Shown in pieces: positions 35,566-44,250 of a stretch of DNA of 53,713 nt. The notes under the pieces are model-generated. The model searched no databases, was not told the DNA's origin, and worked only from the letters and a program-made list of their open reading frames with translations. The position numbers were made by a program, and so were the translations under genes. The stretch is from NCBI GenBank assembly GCA_017601245.1, contig JAFNJB010000046.1:1-53713 (forward strand), in the 5' to 3' direction. Numbering within the stretch: the stretch's first letter is position 1; each line of letters begins with the position of its first letter. This DNA comes from Candidatus Brockarchaeota archaeon (GTDB lineage: Archaea; Thermoproteota; EX4484-205; JAAOZP01).

Positions 35566-36840
35566 TTAGACACTTAGTTTTCTTGCGATGCTTACTAGCT
35601 CCTCTGGGCCAAGTTCCTCGTGAGAACCGGGTACTTTAGGAGGTTTTTCGCTTGCACTTATGAGCCCTGCTCTCGGTATGCCGTAGGAGTGAATTAAGTC
35701 CACGGCCTTTTTAGCTTCGTTCTCGTTTATTTCTCCGATTTTAACTTCATATCCTATTATCGGGGTTTTGCCCTTAGAATCCAATATAACTATGTCGATG
35801 TCTCCTTTTCCATTTTGCAGAATCGCGTAGCTTCTCACTCCCCCGATGTATTGGGCAAGCATTTCTCCAAGACTGAATTGGAATTCTCTACCCAAAACGC
35901 TTAGGATGATGTTTTCATCGATTTTGACACGTGGAGATTCGCTGATGTTTAGCTTTTGATCTAAGTAGTATATTACGGATAGCAGTGGAGACCTGTGTTT
36001 GAAATAGCTCCTCGAACCTTTCGTCTTCCAGAGTCTTATTTTCTCAAGAATGCCCATTTTAGAGAGCCTTTCAAGCAGACCAGTTACTGTAGGGAGGCCA
36101 CCTGATATCAAGCCGTTAGTAGTTAGTATCCCGGAAATCTCCGCAGGCACCCATGTGCTTCCTCCAATCAGCCTAATGACTATATCGTAAACTCTCGTTA
36201 ACGCTCTCTCTTCATCTTCAAAAACCTCTCCAACTAGGCCTGATGCTGATGCAAGGAAGTAGTAAATTTTGTTTCTGATTTCTGAAACCACGCTTCTATC
36301 TAAAGATATCATCGGAATCACCCATGGGTCACGAACGATTAGACTCCAGAGAAGGGCGTCTTTTAGTGAGGAACAAACCTTGCTCAGAGAAACAATCGCA
36401 TCAGAATAGCTTATCAAGTCAACTTTGAAAGGAGAAAAAAGACCTAAAAGCGGACTGTTTTTATCGAAAACCTTTTTCAAAATTCCAAGACTCGATCCAC
36501 TTGCAATAAGCTTTCCATTTGGATGATTTACAGCAATCATATCCCAATACCTATCTGGAAGCCTTTGGAATTCGTCAAGTATAACAATTCTCTTCTCTTT
36601 CAACAGCCTTCCAATACGCTTAATTGCTTCCGGAATACTGGTATAGGAGAAGCCATTACCGTCCAGAACAGCAATATCGCCGGACCTCGTCACTACGAAG
36701 TAATTGGAATGAGGAAAAATCTTTCTAAGCATAAAAGTTTTCCCGGTTTTCCTTCTTCCGTAAACCAATACCCATCCCCTTAGATTTTTTAACATTTCTT
36801 CTTCCTTCCTTTTTACGACAAGATTTGGAATATTCTCCAT
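35566..36840 (-). CDS. Archaeal AAA-type ATPase with winged helix and PD-(D/E)XK-like tail
   Basis: 424 residues. Walker A GRRKTGKT (28-35), Walker B IVILDE (85-90) followed by FQRLPD, a winged-helix part around residues 225-275, and a C-terminal nuclease-like motif (Asp349 in GDIDIVIL, Glu365 and Lys367 in GYEVKIG). This is the archaeal ATPase group of ATPase/HTH/nuclease-fold proteins, of uncertain role (transposon- or plasmid-related in some genomes). ATG at 36840 sits inside a three-copy GGAATATTC array with a TATA-like box upstream, suggesting self-repression. Single gene. The two catalytic motifs look intact. Confidence 0.82.
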   Translation of the reverse strand: MENIPNLVVKRKEEEMLKNLRGWVLVYGRRKTGKTFMLRKIFPHSNYFVVTRSGDIAVLDGNGFSYTSIPEAIKRIGRLLKEKRIVILDEFQRLPDRYWDMIAVNHPNGKLIASGSSLGILKKVFDKNSPLLGLFSPFKVDLISYSDAIVSLSKVCSSLKDALLWSLIVRDPWVIPMISLDRSVVSEIRNKIYYFLASASGLVGEVFEDEERALTRVYDIVIRLIGGSTWVPAEISGILTTNGLISGGLPTVTGLLERLSKMGILEKIRLWKTKGSRSYFKHRSPLLSVIYYLDQKLNISESPRVKIDENIILSVLGREFQFSLGEMLAQYIGGVRSYAILQNGKGDIDIVILDSKGKTPIIGYEVKIGEINENEAKKAVDLIHSYGIPRAGLISASEKPPKVPGSHEELGPEELVSIARKLSV

Positions 36841-36864
36841 GGAATATTCTAATAGGAATATTCC
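36827..36864. promoter_or_regulatory. Three GGAATATTC repeats with exact 14-bp spacing (operator-like)
   Basis: Copies at 36827-36835, 36841-36849 and 36855-36864 (the last a perfect GGAATATTCC palindrome), each starting 14 bp after the previous one. They span codons 2-5 and the leader of the ATPase gene; a TATA-like TTTATC lies at about 36866-36875 on the reverse strand, about 30 bp from the ATG. The array therefore covers the expected transcription start. Confidence 0.75.
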
Positions 36865-37208
36865 TAGATAAACTTTTAGAGTTTGGAAACGATTGGATTA
36901 AGACCTTTCTCTCTTCCACAACTATCTTGCAATCCGTTACTAATGTAGCCTTTCATGATGATAAGAAAGCGTCTGTGATCCCTATTATAAAGGGGATTTC
37001 AAGGAGGTATTTTTCGCCTATTCTCATAACATTTCCTTTTTAAATATCTTTTTCATACTTTCATGAGTTCTTCAGATGATGTAAAGCAACATTTGTGCTT
37101 CCCAGAGTTCTCAATAGAGGTAGTAGCAGTAAATAGCGTCTCCGGGCAATTCTTTACTAAATCTTCTGTTTCAAAAACTCCATCTTTTTCATAGACGTTG
37201 GATTAAGA
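36865..37208. other. Intergenic region upstream of the ATPase gene
   Basis: 344 bp between the ATPase promoter and the stop of the SPFH gene. No convincing gene. On the reverse strand a stretch of about 46 codons (about 37199-37062) is open and looks weakly coding (Cys-Cys pair, Ser/Glu-rich end), in the same frame as the SPFH gene but separated from it by two stops and with no start; it could be a remnant. GATATTTAAAAAG near 37035-37050 (reverse) is TATA-like and could start a longer ATPase transcript. Confidence 0.4.
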
Positions 37209-38273
37209 TTATTGAAGCTTTGTACCGCAGTTCATGCAGAACTTGGCGCCAGCAGGTATTTGCGATCCGCATTGTGGACAGTTTATTGTAGCCTGTAGAG
37301 GACTACCACAATTCATGCAGAAGCGAGCCGTAACAGGATTTTGCGTTCCGCATTTAGGACATGATATTGCTCCTGGTTGTGACGGGGTGGGTGGTTGCGG
37401 TGGTGGAGGTGGTGCTTGAATAGGTGATCCACAATTTGAACAGAATTTGCTTGTCGAAGGTACTTGAGCTCTACAGCTTGGACAAATTACCATTGGGGTT
37501 GCAGCAGCTTGTTGCATGAGCTGTGGTATTAGGACTATCCCCGCCCCGGCTGCGGCACCAGGCGACTTACTAAGCGATTCTGCAACGCTCTTAGTAGTAT
37601 CCATTGCAAGCACCTGTGTAGCAGCACCCCCAGTCTGCTTTATCCAGAACAGCCTATCTCTGTATTCTGGAGTAGTGTCCATCCCCTCGAATTTGAGATC
37701 TATTAAATCTATTCCGACTCGTTTAAACTCCTCATCTATTGCAGCCTTAACTTTAAACGATACTTCTTCTAGTTTCGTGAATACAGTTGCAAGATCGTAT
37801 TTTGCAAGTTGAGTTATCAATCTCTCATTCATGAAACCCCTTAGAAAGTTGTTAACAGCCTCCGTAGTGTAAGCGCTTTGGCCTCCCACAACCTCCATTA
37901 CGAAAGTTTTAGGATCGTTTATCTTAAACCAAAAGGAACCATAGAACTTGAGCGGTGCAAGTTCTGCTGTTTGGCCACTCGCCCCAAACAATCCTTTAAA
38001 CTGTTTTGTTGAAACAAATATCACCGTTGCCTTAAAAGGCGTTGTTTCGAACCCTGCTAACCTAGATAATACCCCAGTTAGAAGTGGAAGATTCATCGTA
38101 GTTAAAGTATGTCTTCCTGGACCGAGCACGTCATAGGCCTTACCATCTCTAAAGAATATTGCTGCCTCATACTCATGTACTATCAACTGTGCACCCCAAG
38201 TTATCTCCTCCTTGGGATATCTCCAGACAATGTCTTCAGCAGATGCTCCAATCCACTCTATTATCTGAGGCAT
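37209..38273 (-). CDS. SPFH-domain protein with three C-terminal zinc ribbons (YdjI-like)
   Basis: 354 residues. Residues 1-250 are an SPFH/band-7-like domain of the YdjI/virion-core-protein-like type (HEYEAAIFFRDGKAYDVLGPGRHT, AIDEEFKRVGIDLIDLKFEGM). A short Ala-rich hydrophobic stretch (GAAAGAGIVLIPQLMQQAAA), then three zinc ribbons of pattern CPxCxxxxPxxxxFCxNCG, the first two joined by a Pro-rich linker. Bacterial YdjI works with PspA-like proteins in membrane stress. ATG at 38273, 2 bp after the coiled-coil gene, so they are one operon. Confidence 0.83.
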   Translation of the reverse strand: MPQIIEWIGASAEDIVWRYPKEEITWGAQLIVHEYEAAIFFRDGKAYDVLGPGRHTLTTMNLPLLTGVLSRLAGFETTPFKATVIFVSTKQFKGLFGASGQTAELAPLKFYGSFWFKINDPKTFVMEVVGGQSAYTTEAVNNFLRGFMNERLITQLAKYDLATVFTKLEEVSFKVKAAIDEEFKRVGIDLIDLKFEGMDTTPEYRDRLFWIKQTGGAATQVLAMDTTKSVAESLSKSPGAAAGAGIVLIPQLMQQAAATPMVICPSCRAQVPSTSKFCSNCGSPIQAPPPPPQPPTPSQPGAISCPKCGTQNPVTARFCMNCGSPLQATINCPQCGSQIPAGAKFCMNCGTKLQ

Positions 38274-38275
38274 GC

Positions 38276-38812
38276 TTAAACACCTCCCTTAATGGATATT
38301 ATAGCCTCCTCTCTGGAGGCGAATGCCGATTCGAATTCTAGAAGTTTAGACTCAAGCTGTTTAAGGAGGTTTGGAAGGATGTCGAAGCTGCCTGCACTAG
38401 CATTATTGCTTGTTTCAATAGCTAATCTAGATATTTCGTCACAAGATCCTAAAAGCCTGTAGTCATAATCCATAAGCTTATCAAGCTCCTCCTCCCGTAT
38501 CTTAACCAGGTCGAAGAATCCAGAATAGCCGTAATCAGCATGCTCAACCTTATTTATCACCCTATCCATTATAGCGGTAACTTTATTCAGTGTTTTAAAT
38601 AATTCAACAGCATTAGCGTCTGCAGCATCCTTAATGACGCTCTTTAGACTAAGCCTTGCTGCCTCAAGCTTCTTAACCATAAAATTCCTGAGGAGCTTAT
38701 CCGCCTCCCTCCTAACCTCCTTCTGCTTATAGCCTCTGTAGCCAGGTATGTAGGAGGCAATTTTCTCAGATAAGCCCCTTTCCTCTTCATACTTCTTTAC
38801 GAATTCGCTCAT
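38276..38812 (-). CDS. Helical/coiled-coil partner of the SPFH protein
   Basis: 178 residues, almost all helical and charged, starting MSEFVKKYEEERG and containing long heptad-like stretches. No family recognised for certain; its position before an SPFH gene and its helical nature suggest a PspA-like role at the membrane, but sequence similarity to PspA is not evident. ATG at 38812, GAGA-rich just upstream. 2 bp from the next gene. Confidence 0.7.
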   Translation of the reverse strand: MSEFVKKYEEERGLSEKIASYIPGYRGYKQKEVRREADKLLRNFMVKKLEAARLSLKSVIKDAADANAVELFKTLNKVTAIMDRVINKVEHADYGYSGFFDLVKIREEELDKLMDYDYRLLGSCDEISRLAIETSNNASAGSFDILPNLLKQLESKLLEFESAFASREEAIISIKGGV

Positions 38813-38910
38813 TTCTCTTAAATCTATACAAACTAGCTTAAAAACATTTTATCAACGGGATTCCAATCTAATTAATCAAAGATAAAATTAAGAGATATAA
38901 AAACGCTAAC

Positions 38911-39948
38911 TTAACCATTCTTTGTTAGAATAATTATTTCAGGATTAGTATCATTGTGTTTTACAGTCCGTTCATGCTCTATTTTAAGTCCTGCTTTATC
39001 TAAAGCATTCTTCACACAATCAGGCTTAATCGTTATTATCACTATCTTACCGTCTTTCGCTAGAACCTTACTCATTTCAATCAAACACTTAAGGTAGAGG
39101 GGGCGGGGGTTTATTTTGAAAATTGGCTTAGTGCCATATGGAGGGTTTGTAATTATCCTGTCGACTTTGAAATCAACGATTTTTGAAAGATTTCTACAAT
39201 CAACCTTCTTGAAGATTATCCGATCACTAAGGCTCATAGCTTCGCTATTTAACACGCCGCCTTCTAAGAAGTATTCAGAAATGTCAAAACCGTAGAGTTT
39301 AACATCGCTTAGAGTTAAGGCTGCTTCTATAAGTATTGTGCCGCCTCCACACATGGGGTCGAGTATAGTCATCCCCGGTTTAACGTCAGCAAGTTTGATC
39401 ATTGCATAAGCTATTGAGGGTTTAATGGCTGCAGGGTGATGGAAGACAAAATATCTTCCGCGTAGATATTCTTCTCTGAGAAGCCCTACGAAACACGCAT
39501 CTTCAACAATTTCTATGAAAACGTTTGCTTCAAATCCTTCAAGCTTAACCTTAAGACGGTACTTGTCTACTAAGACTTGACCAACGGCTTTTTCAACATC
39601 CATACTAGTATAATCGTGTTTACCCCTCCTGTCACAAGTCACTCGGAAAGAAGAAGCATTGCGAAAATCCTCTGGGAAATCGATATTAAGTATTTCTTGA
39701 CAAATCTTGTCGAGAGCACTCTTATCCTTATCTACCTTGAATGAACCAAGATAATCCATGATAGAATCTACACTCCTAAGCGATGAGACAACATCCCTCT
39801 TAGACTCAGGCAGTTGGATAATGAGTTTCCCAGGTGTATCAAGAGGGCTTTCTTCGATGATGCATGAATCAATCTTCTCTCTAATCTCTTCCCTAACCAC
39901 GTCCTCAATGCCAACTGGGAATGTTAAGAGAAGCTTCACTTCCAACAA
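38911..39948 (-). CDS. THUMP-domain tRNA guanosine-N2 methyltransferase (Trm14/TrmG10 type)
   Basis: 345 residues. N-terminal THUMP region (about 50-165) that grips the tRNA acceptor end, then a Rossmann methyltransferase with DPMCGGGT (SAM loop) and the N-methylation motif NPPYGT. Relatives make m2G6 or m2G10; which one is not evident. TTG at 39948, next to a second TTG. TTATAAAT about 15-22 bp upstream on this strand indicates a leaderless transcript. Divergent from the M48 gene, 75 bp apart. Confidence 0.88.
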   Translation of the reverse strand: MLEVKLLLTFPVGIEDVVREEIREKIDSCIIEESPLDTPGKLIIQLPESKRDVVSSLRSVDSIMDYLGSFKVDKDKSALDKICQEILNIDFPEDFRNASSFRVTCDRRGKHDYTSMDVEKAVGQVLVDKYRLKVKLEGFEANVFIEIVEDACFVGLLREEYLRGRYFVFHHPAAIKPSIAYAMIKLADVKPGMTILDPMCGGGTILIEAALTLSDVKLYGFDISEYFLEGGVLNSEAMSLSDRIIFKKVDCRNLSKIVDFKVDRIITNPPYGTKPIFKINPRPLYLKCLIEMSKVLAKDGKIVIITIKPDCVKNALDKAGLKIEHERTVKHNDTNPEIIILTKNG

Positions 39949-40023
39949 ATATATATTGAAAGCATTTATAACTTTTCATAAGCAAGACTTAAGTGGACAT
40001 GTTTACGAGAGAGATTTTAGAAA

Positions 40024-41784
40024 ATGCTTAGTCATAAATGGCTGAAGGTATTCACAAGCATTTTGATAATAATTTTAACGCTAGTTTCTTTTCAAACAAG
40101 TGCTTCGGATAATCAGGGTAGTTCCATAACTATTAGGCTTATTGATGAAAAGCCACTGGTGGAAATATCCGGTGGGATTTTTAATTTAACGGGGATTATT
40201 GAAAACCTGAAAAAATACGGTTATGAGCTTAGAAAATACGAATCGCTCCTCAATAACGGTTACATTATAGTATTGCTGGCAAACTGGAGTAATGGCGGTG
40301 ATTTCCTACTCCTATGCGATTTTACGGAGATACTGCCCTATTTGGCTAAACCAGTTAGACTTACAATAGAACATCCACCATCATTAGTAGTTACGCATAA
40401 TCTTACGGAAACTCACATGTATGAAGACAGAAGTCTATTAATAGCAATTGAAAAAGTGGAGATGAGTGTCTGGACCATAATTATTTCCATCACAGTTTTA
40501 CTTATCGTCCCATCCTTGTGTGTCTTCGCCATTGCCCTATGGGGTAGGAGGATGTTAAAGCTTAGTCAACTTGGAGAATACCAGGTCGTATCTAAGAGGA
40601 TCAATAGGCTGATGATTATTTTTAACTACGTCCCTCCAGCCGTATTGCTTGTAGGGTTTTTCATAGTTTTCTTACCTGCTCCGCCTCTTTTGGGATTGCC
40701 TTTAGCAATTTCTGTAATGTGGAGAATAGCCTTCAGGTGGGCTATGATACTCGCTTCTTTACTAACCCTGTTCATCCCCTTCATATTCTTACTCTTAATA
40801 TGGGTTGTATTTCACAACAGATATTTAAAACCAGTGTTAAAAGAAATACCTTCATTTAGAGAGACGTTAAAGTATGAGAAAGATTTTAAAAGGTTCTTAT
40901 TGATTGAAAATTTACTGCCTTTTTCTTTAATATTAGTCATCATCACAATAAGCTTTCTAATATATGATTCATTATCAAAGCTTATTCAATACTTGTTTTT
41001 GCAACAGTTTTTCATAATAATAGGTCTCTTAGTAGGCTTTGCAGTATCCTTGTTAGTAGTAGAGCTATCTTGTAAGAAAGATGCTCTCCCCATGGACGAA
41101 CGATTATCAAGGATATTTTCGGAAACAGTTTCTAAAGCAGGCTTGAAGAATCCTCCTCAGATAATAAAGGTCAGAACATTCTATAAGACGGTTGCAAATG
41201 CAGGAGTCGTCGGACTATTCAGAAGAAGAGTGGTTGTAACGGAATTGGCTGAGAAAAGTCTGAACGATGAAGAATTACACACAGTACTCCTTCATGAAAT
41301 CGGTCATATAAAGCATAATCATATGCCCATGCTTATTGTCTTAAATTTAATATTCTCTCTTTCAATAGGAAATTCACACGTATTATTAGCAAGTATCTTG
41401 AGATCTTTTAAACAAGCTTTTAACGCACCCGATATATTAGTAATGTTGGTAATCATCATGTTCTACATTACTCTATTTATACTATGGTTTCTTACGCTGT
41501 ATTTTTTAATGAGAGTTTTTGAGAGAAAGGCTGATGCTTTTGTTTTGAAAATAGGTATTAATCCTGAAGTTTACATAAGAGCACTCGTAAAGCTTAACGT
41601 TCTAAATCTTATCCCAATAGAAGTTTCTAGGGTACAGGAAGCTTTTCAAACTCATCCAACAGTTATTAAGAGACTTAGGAAAGTGGCGGTGAAATATGGT
41701 GTAAATGAAGAAAGGTTAAAGGAAATAGTTGATAATGTAGTTAAGGAACTATACGAGGATAAGTATGGAGATGGTTCTAAATAA
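40024..41784 (+). CDS. M48-family membrane zinc metalloprotease
   Basis: 586 residues. A signal-like segment (7-27) leads to about 120 extracytoplasmic residues, then about six membrane segments. The protease motif LLHEIGHIKHNH (HExxH at 424-428) and the third-ligand segment ERKADAF (Glu500) are intact, so it should be active at the cytoplasmic side, as in Ste24/HtpX. The extracytoplasmic N-terminal domain is not usual in HtpX and may be a sensor. ATG at 40024. Confidence 0.85.
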   Translation: MLSHKWLKVFTSILIIILTLVSFQTSASDNQGSSITIRLIDEKPLVEISGGIFNLTGIIENLKKYGYELRKYESLLNNGYIIVLLANWSNGGDFLLLCDFTEILPYLAKPVRLTIEHPPSLVVTHNLTETHMYEDRSLLIAIEKVEMSVWTIIISITVLLIVPSLCVFAIALWGRRMLKLSQLGEYQVVSKRINRLMIIFNYVPPAVLLVGFFIVFLPAPPLLGLPLAISVMWRIAFRWAMILASLLTLFIPFIFLLLIWVVFHNRYLKPVLKEIPSFRETLKYEKDFKRFLLIENLLPFSLILVIITISFLIYDSLSKLIQYLFLQQFFIIIGLLVGFAVSLLVVELSCKKDALPMDERLSRIFSETVSKAGLKNPPQIIKVRTFYKTVANAGVVGLFRRRVVVTELAEKSLNDEELHTVLLHEIGHIKHNHMPMLIVLNLIFSLSIGNSHVLLASILRSFKQAFNAPDILVMLVIIMFYITLFILWFLTLYFLMRVFERKADAFVLKIGINPEVYIRALVKLNVLNLIPIEVSRVQEAFQTHPTVIKRLRKVAVKYGVNEERLKEIVDNVVKELYEDKYGDGSK

Positions 41785-41829
41785 GATGTTAAAACACCTT
41801 GACATGTCCACTATTTTAAGAAATAAACG

Positions 41830-43653
41830 TTAGCCTATCAGGTTTATCTTCTTTAATACTTCCATCGAGACTTCTGGAGTTAATCTCTCCGGTCTAGACA
41901 GGTTTTTAAATACTTGAGATACGTATATGAGTGTGGAAATCTTAGCATCGTCTAGGAATATTACTTTAACGTTTTCAAATTGTTTTAGAGTGCTCTGAGA
42001 CTCGGAATCTAGGGGACTAGTTGTAATTAGGATCAGCTTGTCAAGCTTTCTACTCTTAGCCAAATCTATCAACGGTTCAATGCTGCTTTTTAAAAGTGGC
42101 TCTTGAGGCCTCATGGCCTTAATTATAATCCCCACTTTAATTCCTCCAGCAGTGCTATCTGTGAAAAGCAAATCGACTTCCCTTTTTCTCGTAAGAGAAA
42201 CGCTTATCCTTTTCCTACCTAAAAGATTCTCTTTCCCAAGCCCTGTTTCTATTAGAGTAGTAATTGCTTGTTCAATAACCATGCCCCTCTCAGAAGGCTT
42301 TTCAATATTGTAGAATCTGGCGATTATTTGTTTCCTAACATCACTATCCGGTTCTATTGGAACTATTATTTCTATAAGCGGTAAGCCCATTTTAGTAATT
42401 GCCTCCATTGCTATCACTGGATCTACGAAATTTGGTTGAGTAATGCCCTTGCTAATTCTCTCGGCAAGTATCTCTATGCAGTTAAAGCATTCAGAGAGCA
42501 GCCTCCTTATTTCTCCTCCGGAATTTGCCCATAATAGTTTCACGCTATTCATTGGAAACATACTCGTATAAGCATCACTGTCCTTATCTAGGTATAGGGT
42601 TTTAACATATTTGTCAACGATATCCTTAGCCTCCTCAACACTTATCTTCTCGAGGCTTATGGGTGCTGAGGAAACCCTGCTGACTATTGCTGGTGCGACT
42701 CTAAACTTCTGGCTTTTCAAGTCTTCAAACATCCTCGGTGTTAAGAGTAAGAGTATGAATAATCCTCCTGGGCCATTGTCGATAATCCTTTTTAGGGTGT
42801 GGAAGAAAACGTCAACGTTATCTTCTGAAAGCGTCTCGACCTCGTCTACTACTATTACAAATGGAGTGTTACTAACGGTTTTAGAGAGGTTAACGATCGT
42901 CGTCAAAAATTTTAAAGCATTATCGTCAGACTCCCTAATGTAATCCTTAAGATGTTTCATTCCCCAACTACCGTAGTATGAATGCGGCAACCATAATACC
43001 CATTTTACCAAGTCTAAATCGATAAACCTTCTAGACTTGTATGGTTCAAACCTAGTCTCAAAGCTTTGAGAAAGCTCCTGGAGCTCAATTTTCACTAGCT
43101 TATTAATGTCTAAAATACCTTTTTCTATTAAATCGCCTACTGATCTGAAGTCTTGGAGAACCATATTTAGAATATCGCCTACAGCCCTCCCCTTCCCCAT
43201 TATTATTGAGAAGATGTTTGTTGAAACAGCTTTATCAAGCAATCCTGGCGTCATCTTTGAGATTAAAACTTGATGCAGTCTTAGTGATAATTCTTTCAAG
43301 AATCCTTCTCCACCTAAAGATTCTATAACCTTTAAGGTGAAGAATATTAACGAAGGCTTATAAACCGAATCCTGAATAGTAGATAGGTAAGAGAATGGTT
43401 GACTCGGTTTTTCTTGGCTTAGCAGGTATTGGAGGTGTAACGCTAAATGTGTCTTTCCACTTCCAGCATCTCCAATAAGCATGTCTATCTTTGGCTCTTC
43501 AAGCCTGAAAGAGTATTCTATTTCCTCTCTAATCCTCTTGAGCGCGTTTATTCTTGATTCGCCACCTAATATCCATATCCTAGTAGGAACTGGAGTTAGT
43601 GGAAAAGGGTTAGCTTCAAGCTTTAACGGGTAATACTTATTTGATAATGACAT
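41830..43653 (-). CDS. AAA ATPase with C-terminal nuclease-like domain
   Basis: 607 residues from the ATG at 43653. Walker A GDAGSGKT (61-68), Walker B FVIVVDEVET, sensor-like RVAPAIVSRVS; about 110 C-terminal residues show the pattern REVDLLF...VGIIIKA, like a PD-(D/E)XK fold although the acidic residue before K is replaced by Ile. The long reading from 43701 adds 16 residues, but GAGAGGTG (43663-43670) lies 9 nt before the ATG. It overlaps the winged-helix gene upstream by 17 bp: a coupled pair. Function unknown; the design recalls archaeal Cdc6-like or STAND ATPases. Confidence 0.8.
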   Translation of the reverse strand: MSLSNKYYPLKLEANPFPLTPVPTRIWILGGESRINALKRIREEIEYSFRLEEPKIDMLIGDAGSGKTHLALHLQYLLSQEKPSQPFSYLSTIQDSVYKPSLIFFTLKVIESLGGEGFLKELSLRLHQVLISKMTPGLLDKAVSTNIFSIIMGKGRAVGDILNMVLQDFRSVGDLIEKGILDINKLVKIELQELSQSFETRFEPYKSRRFIDLDLVKWVLWLPHSYYGSWGMKHLKDYIRESDDNALKFLTTIVNLSKTVSNTPFVIVVDEVETLSEDNVDVFFHTLKRIIDNGPGGLFILLLLTPRMFEDLKSQKFRVAPAIVSRVSSAPISLEKISVEEAKDIVDKYVKTLYLDKDSDAYTSMFPMNSVKLLWANSGGEIRRLLSECFNCIEILAERISKGITQPNFVDPVIAMEAITKMGLPLIEIIVPIEPDSDVRKQIIARFYNIEKPSERGMVIEQAITTLIETGLGKENLLGRKRISVSLTRKREVDLLFTDSTAGGIKVGIIIKAMRPQEPLLKSSIEPLIDLAKSRKLDKLILITTSPLDSESQSTLKQFENVKVIFLDDAKISTLIYVSQVFKNLSRPERLTPEVSMEVLKKINLIG

Positions 43654-44146
43654 AGTGATAGACACCTCTCGCAGTTTTAACGCCTTCACTCGGCTCTCCA
43701 CTTCCTACATGAAGCTGAATATCATACGGATTACGGTTATTCAGCTCTATAATTCTCCTGTCGAATTCTTCACTACTAATTCCCAGTTCACTCGTTAACT
43801 TCATCCTTAAATCGGATATTTTGACATAGGGTGCTATGGGGCTGGTTTTCAAAAGGCTTCTGTAAGATGATTTTAAGGATTCGAGAAAGGCTTCGTCGGA
43901 TACTTGTTTAACTCTAAAATACTTTATCAGCTCTAGACTATTAGCTTTTCGTATGCAATACTCTCTTCCCGCCTCAGTAGTCCTGTATCTAACTATACCC
44001 CTTGTTTTAACGGATTCCAAATACCCTTTTTTAACGAGTTCTCGAAACTCCTTCTCGTTTATTCGACTCTTCTTTTTAATCTCTTCTTTGGAAAAACCCT
44101 TAGTGGCGTCAGCTACAACTAATGCTAACAACTGGAACTCGTTCAG
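43637..44146 (-). CDS. Winged-helix protein paired with the AAA ATPase (possible CTG start)
   Basis: 169 residues if started at the CTG at 44146, 164 from the TTG at 44131. The frame is open from CTG (LNEFQLLALVVADATKG...) back to a TAG just before it; GGTGAT at 44152-44157 lies 5 nt before the CTG and 20 nt before the TTG, so the CTG is better placed. The first part is a winged helix (about 15-65), the second half (about 100-169) another small domain. It probably recruits the ATPase encoded downstream to DNA. No known family for certain. Confidence 0.7.
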   Translation of the reverse strand: MNEFQLLALVVADATKGFSKEEIKKKSRINEKEFRELVKKGYLESVKTRGIVRYRTTEAGREYCIRKANSLELIKYFRVKQVSDEAFLESLKSSYRSLLKTSPIAPYVKISDLRMKLTSELGISSEEFDRRIIELNNRNPYDIQLHVGSGEPSEGVKTARGVYHYVIIK

Positions 44147-44151
44147 CTACT

Positions 44152-44157
44152 ATCACC
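44152..44157 (-). promoter_or_regulatory. Ribosome site pointing to a CTG start
   Basis: GGTGAT on the reverse strand, 5 nt before CTG 44146-44144 and 20 nt before the TTG at 44131. The spacing favours CTG initiation. Confidence 0.5.
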
Positions 44158-44250
44158 TTGTTTAAAACGATTCAAAGGTATTTTTAAAGCTTCTCTATCA
44201 AACAATTGCAAGCTTAAATATCACAATATAGAGTTAAATCCAAGAATAAA

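Noticed and set aside
36827-36864. Short CRISPR-like array
   Set aside because: Units of 9 bp with 5-bp spacing and only three copies; operator-like, not CRISPR.
36825-37043. Open frame of 72 codons on the plus strand over the ATPase promoter
   Set aside because: It runs through the GGAATATTC array, has no recognisable family or ribosome site, and conflicts with the ATPase promoter.
37062-37199. Start-less open frame downstream of the SPFH gene (reverse strand)
   Set aside because: It looks weakly coding and is in frame with the SPFH gene, but has no start codon and lies after two stops; at best a remnant.
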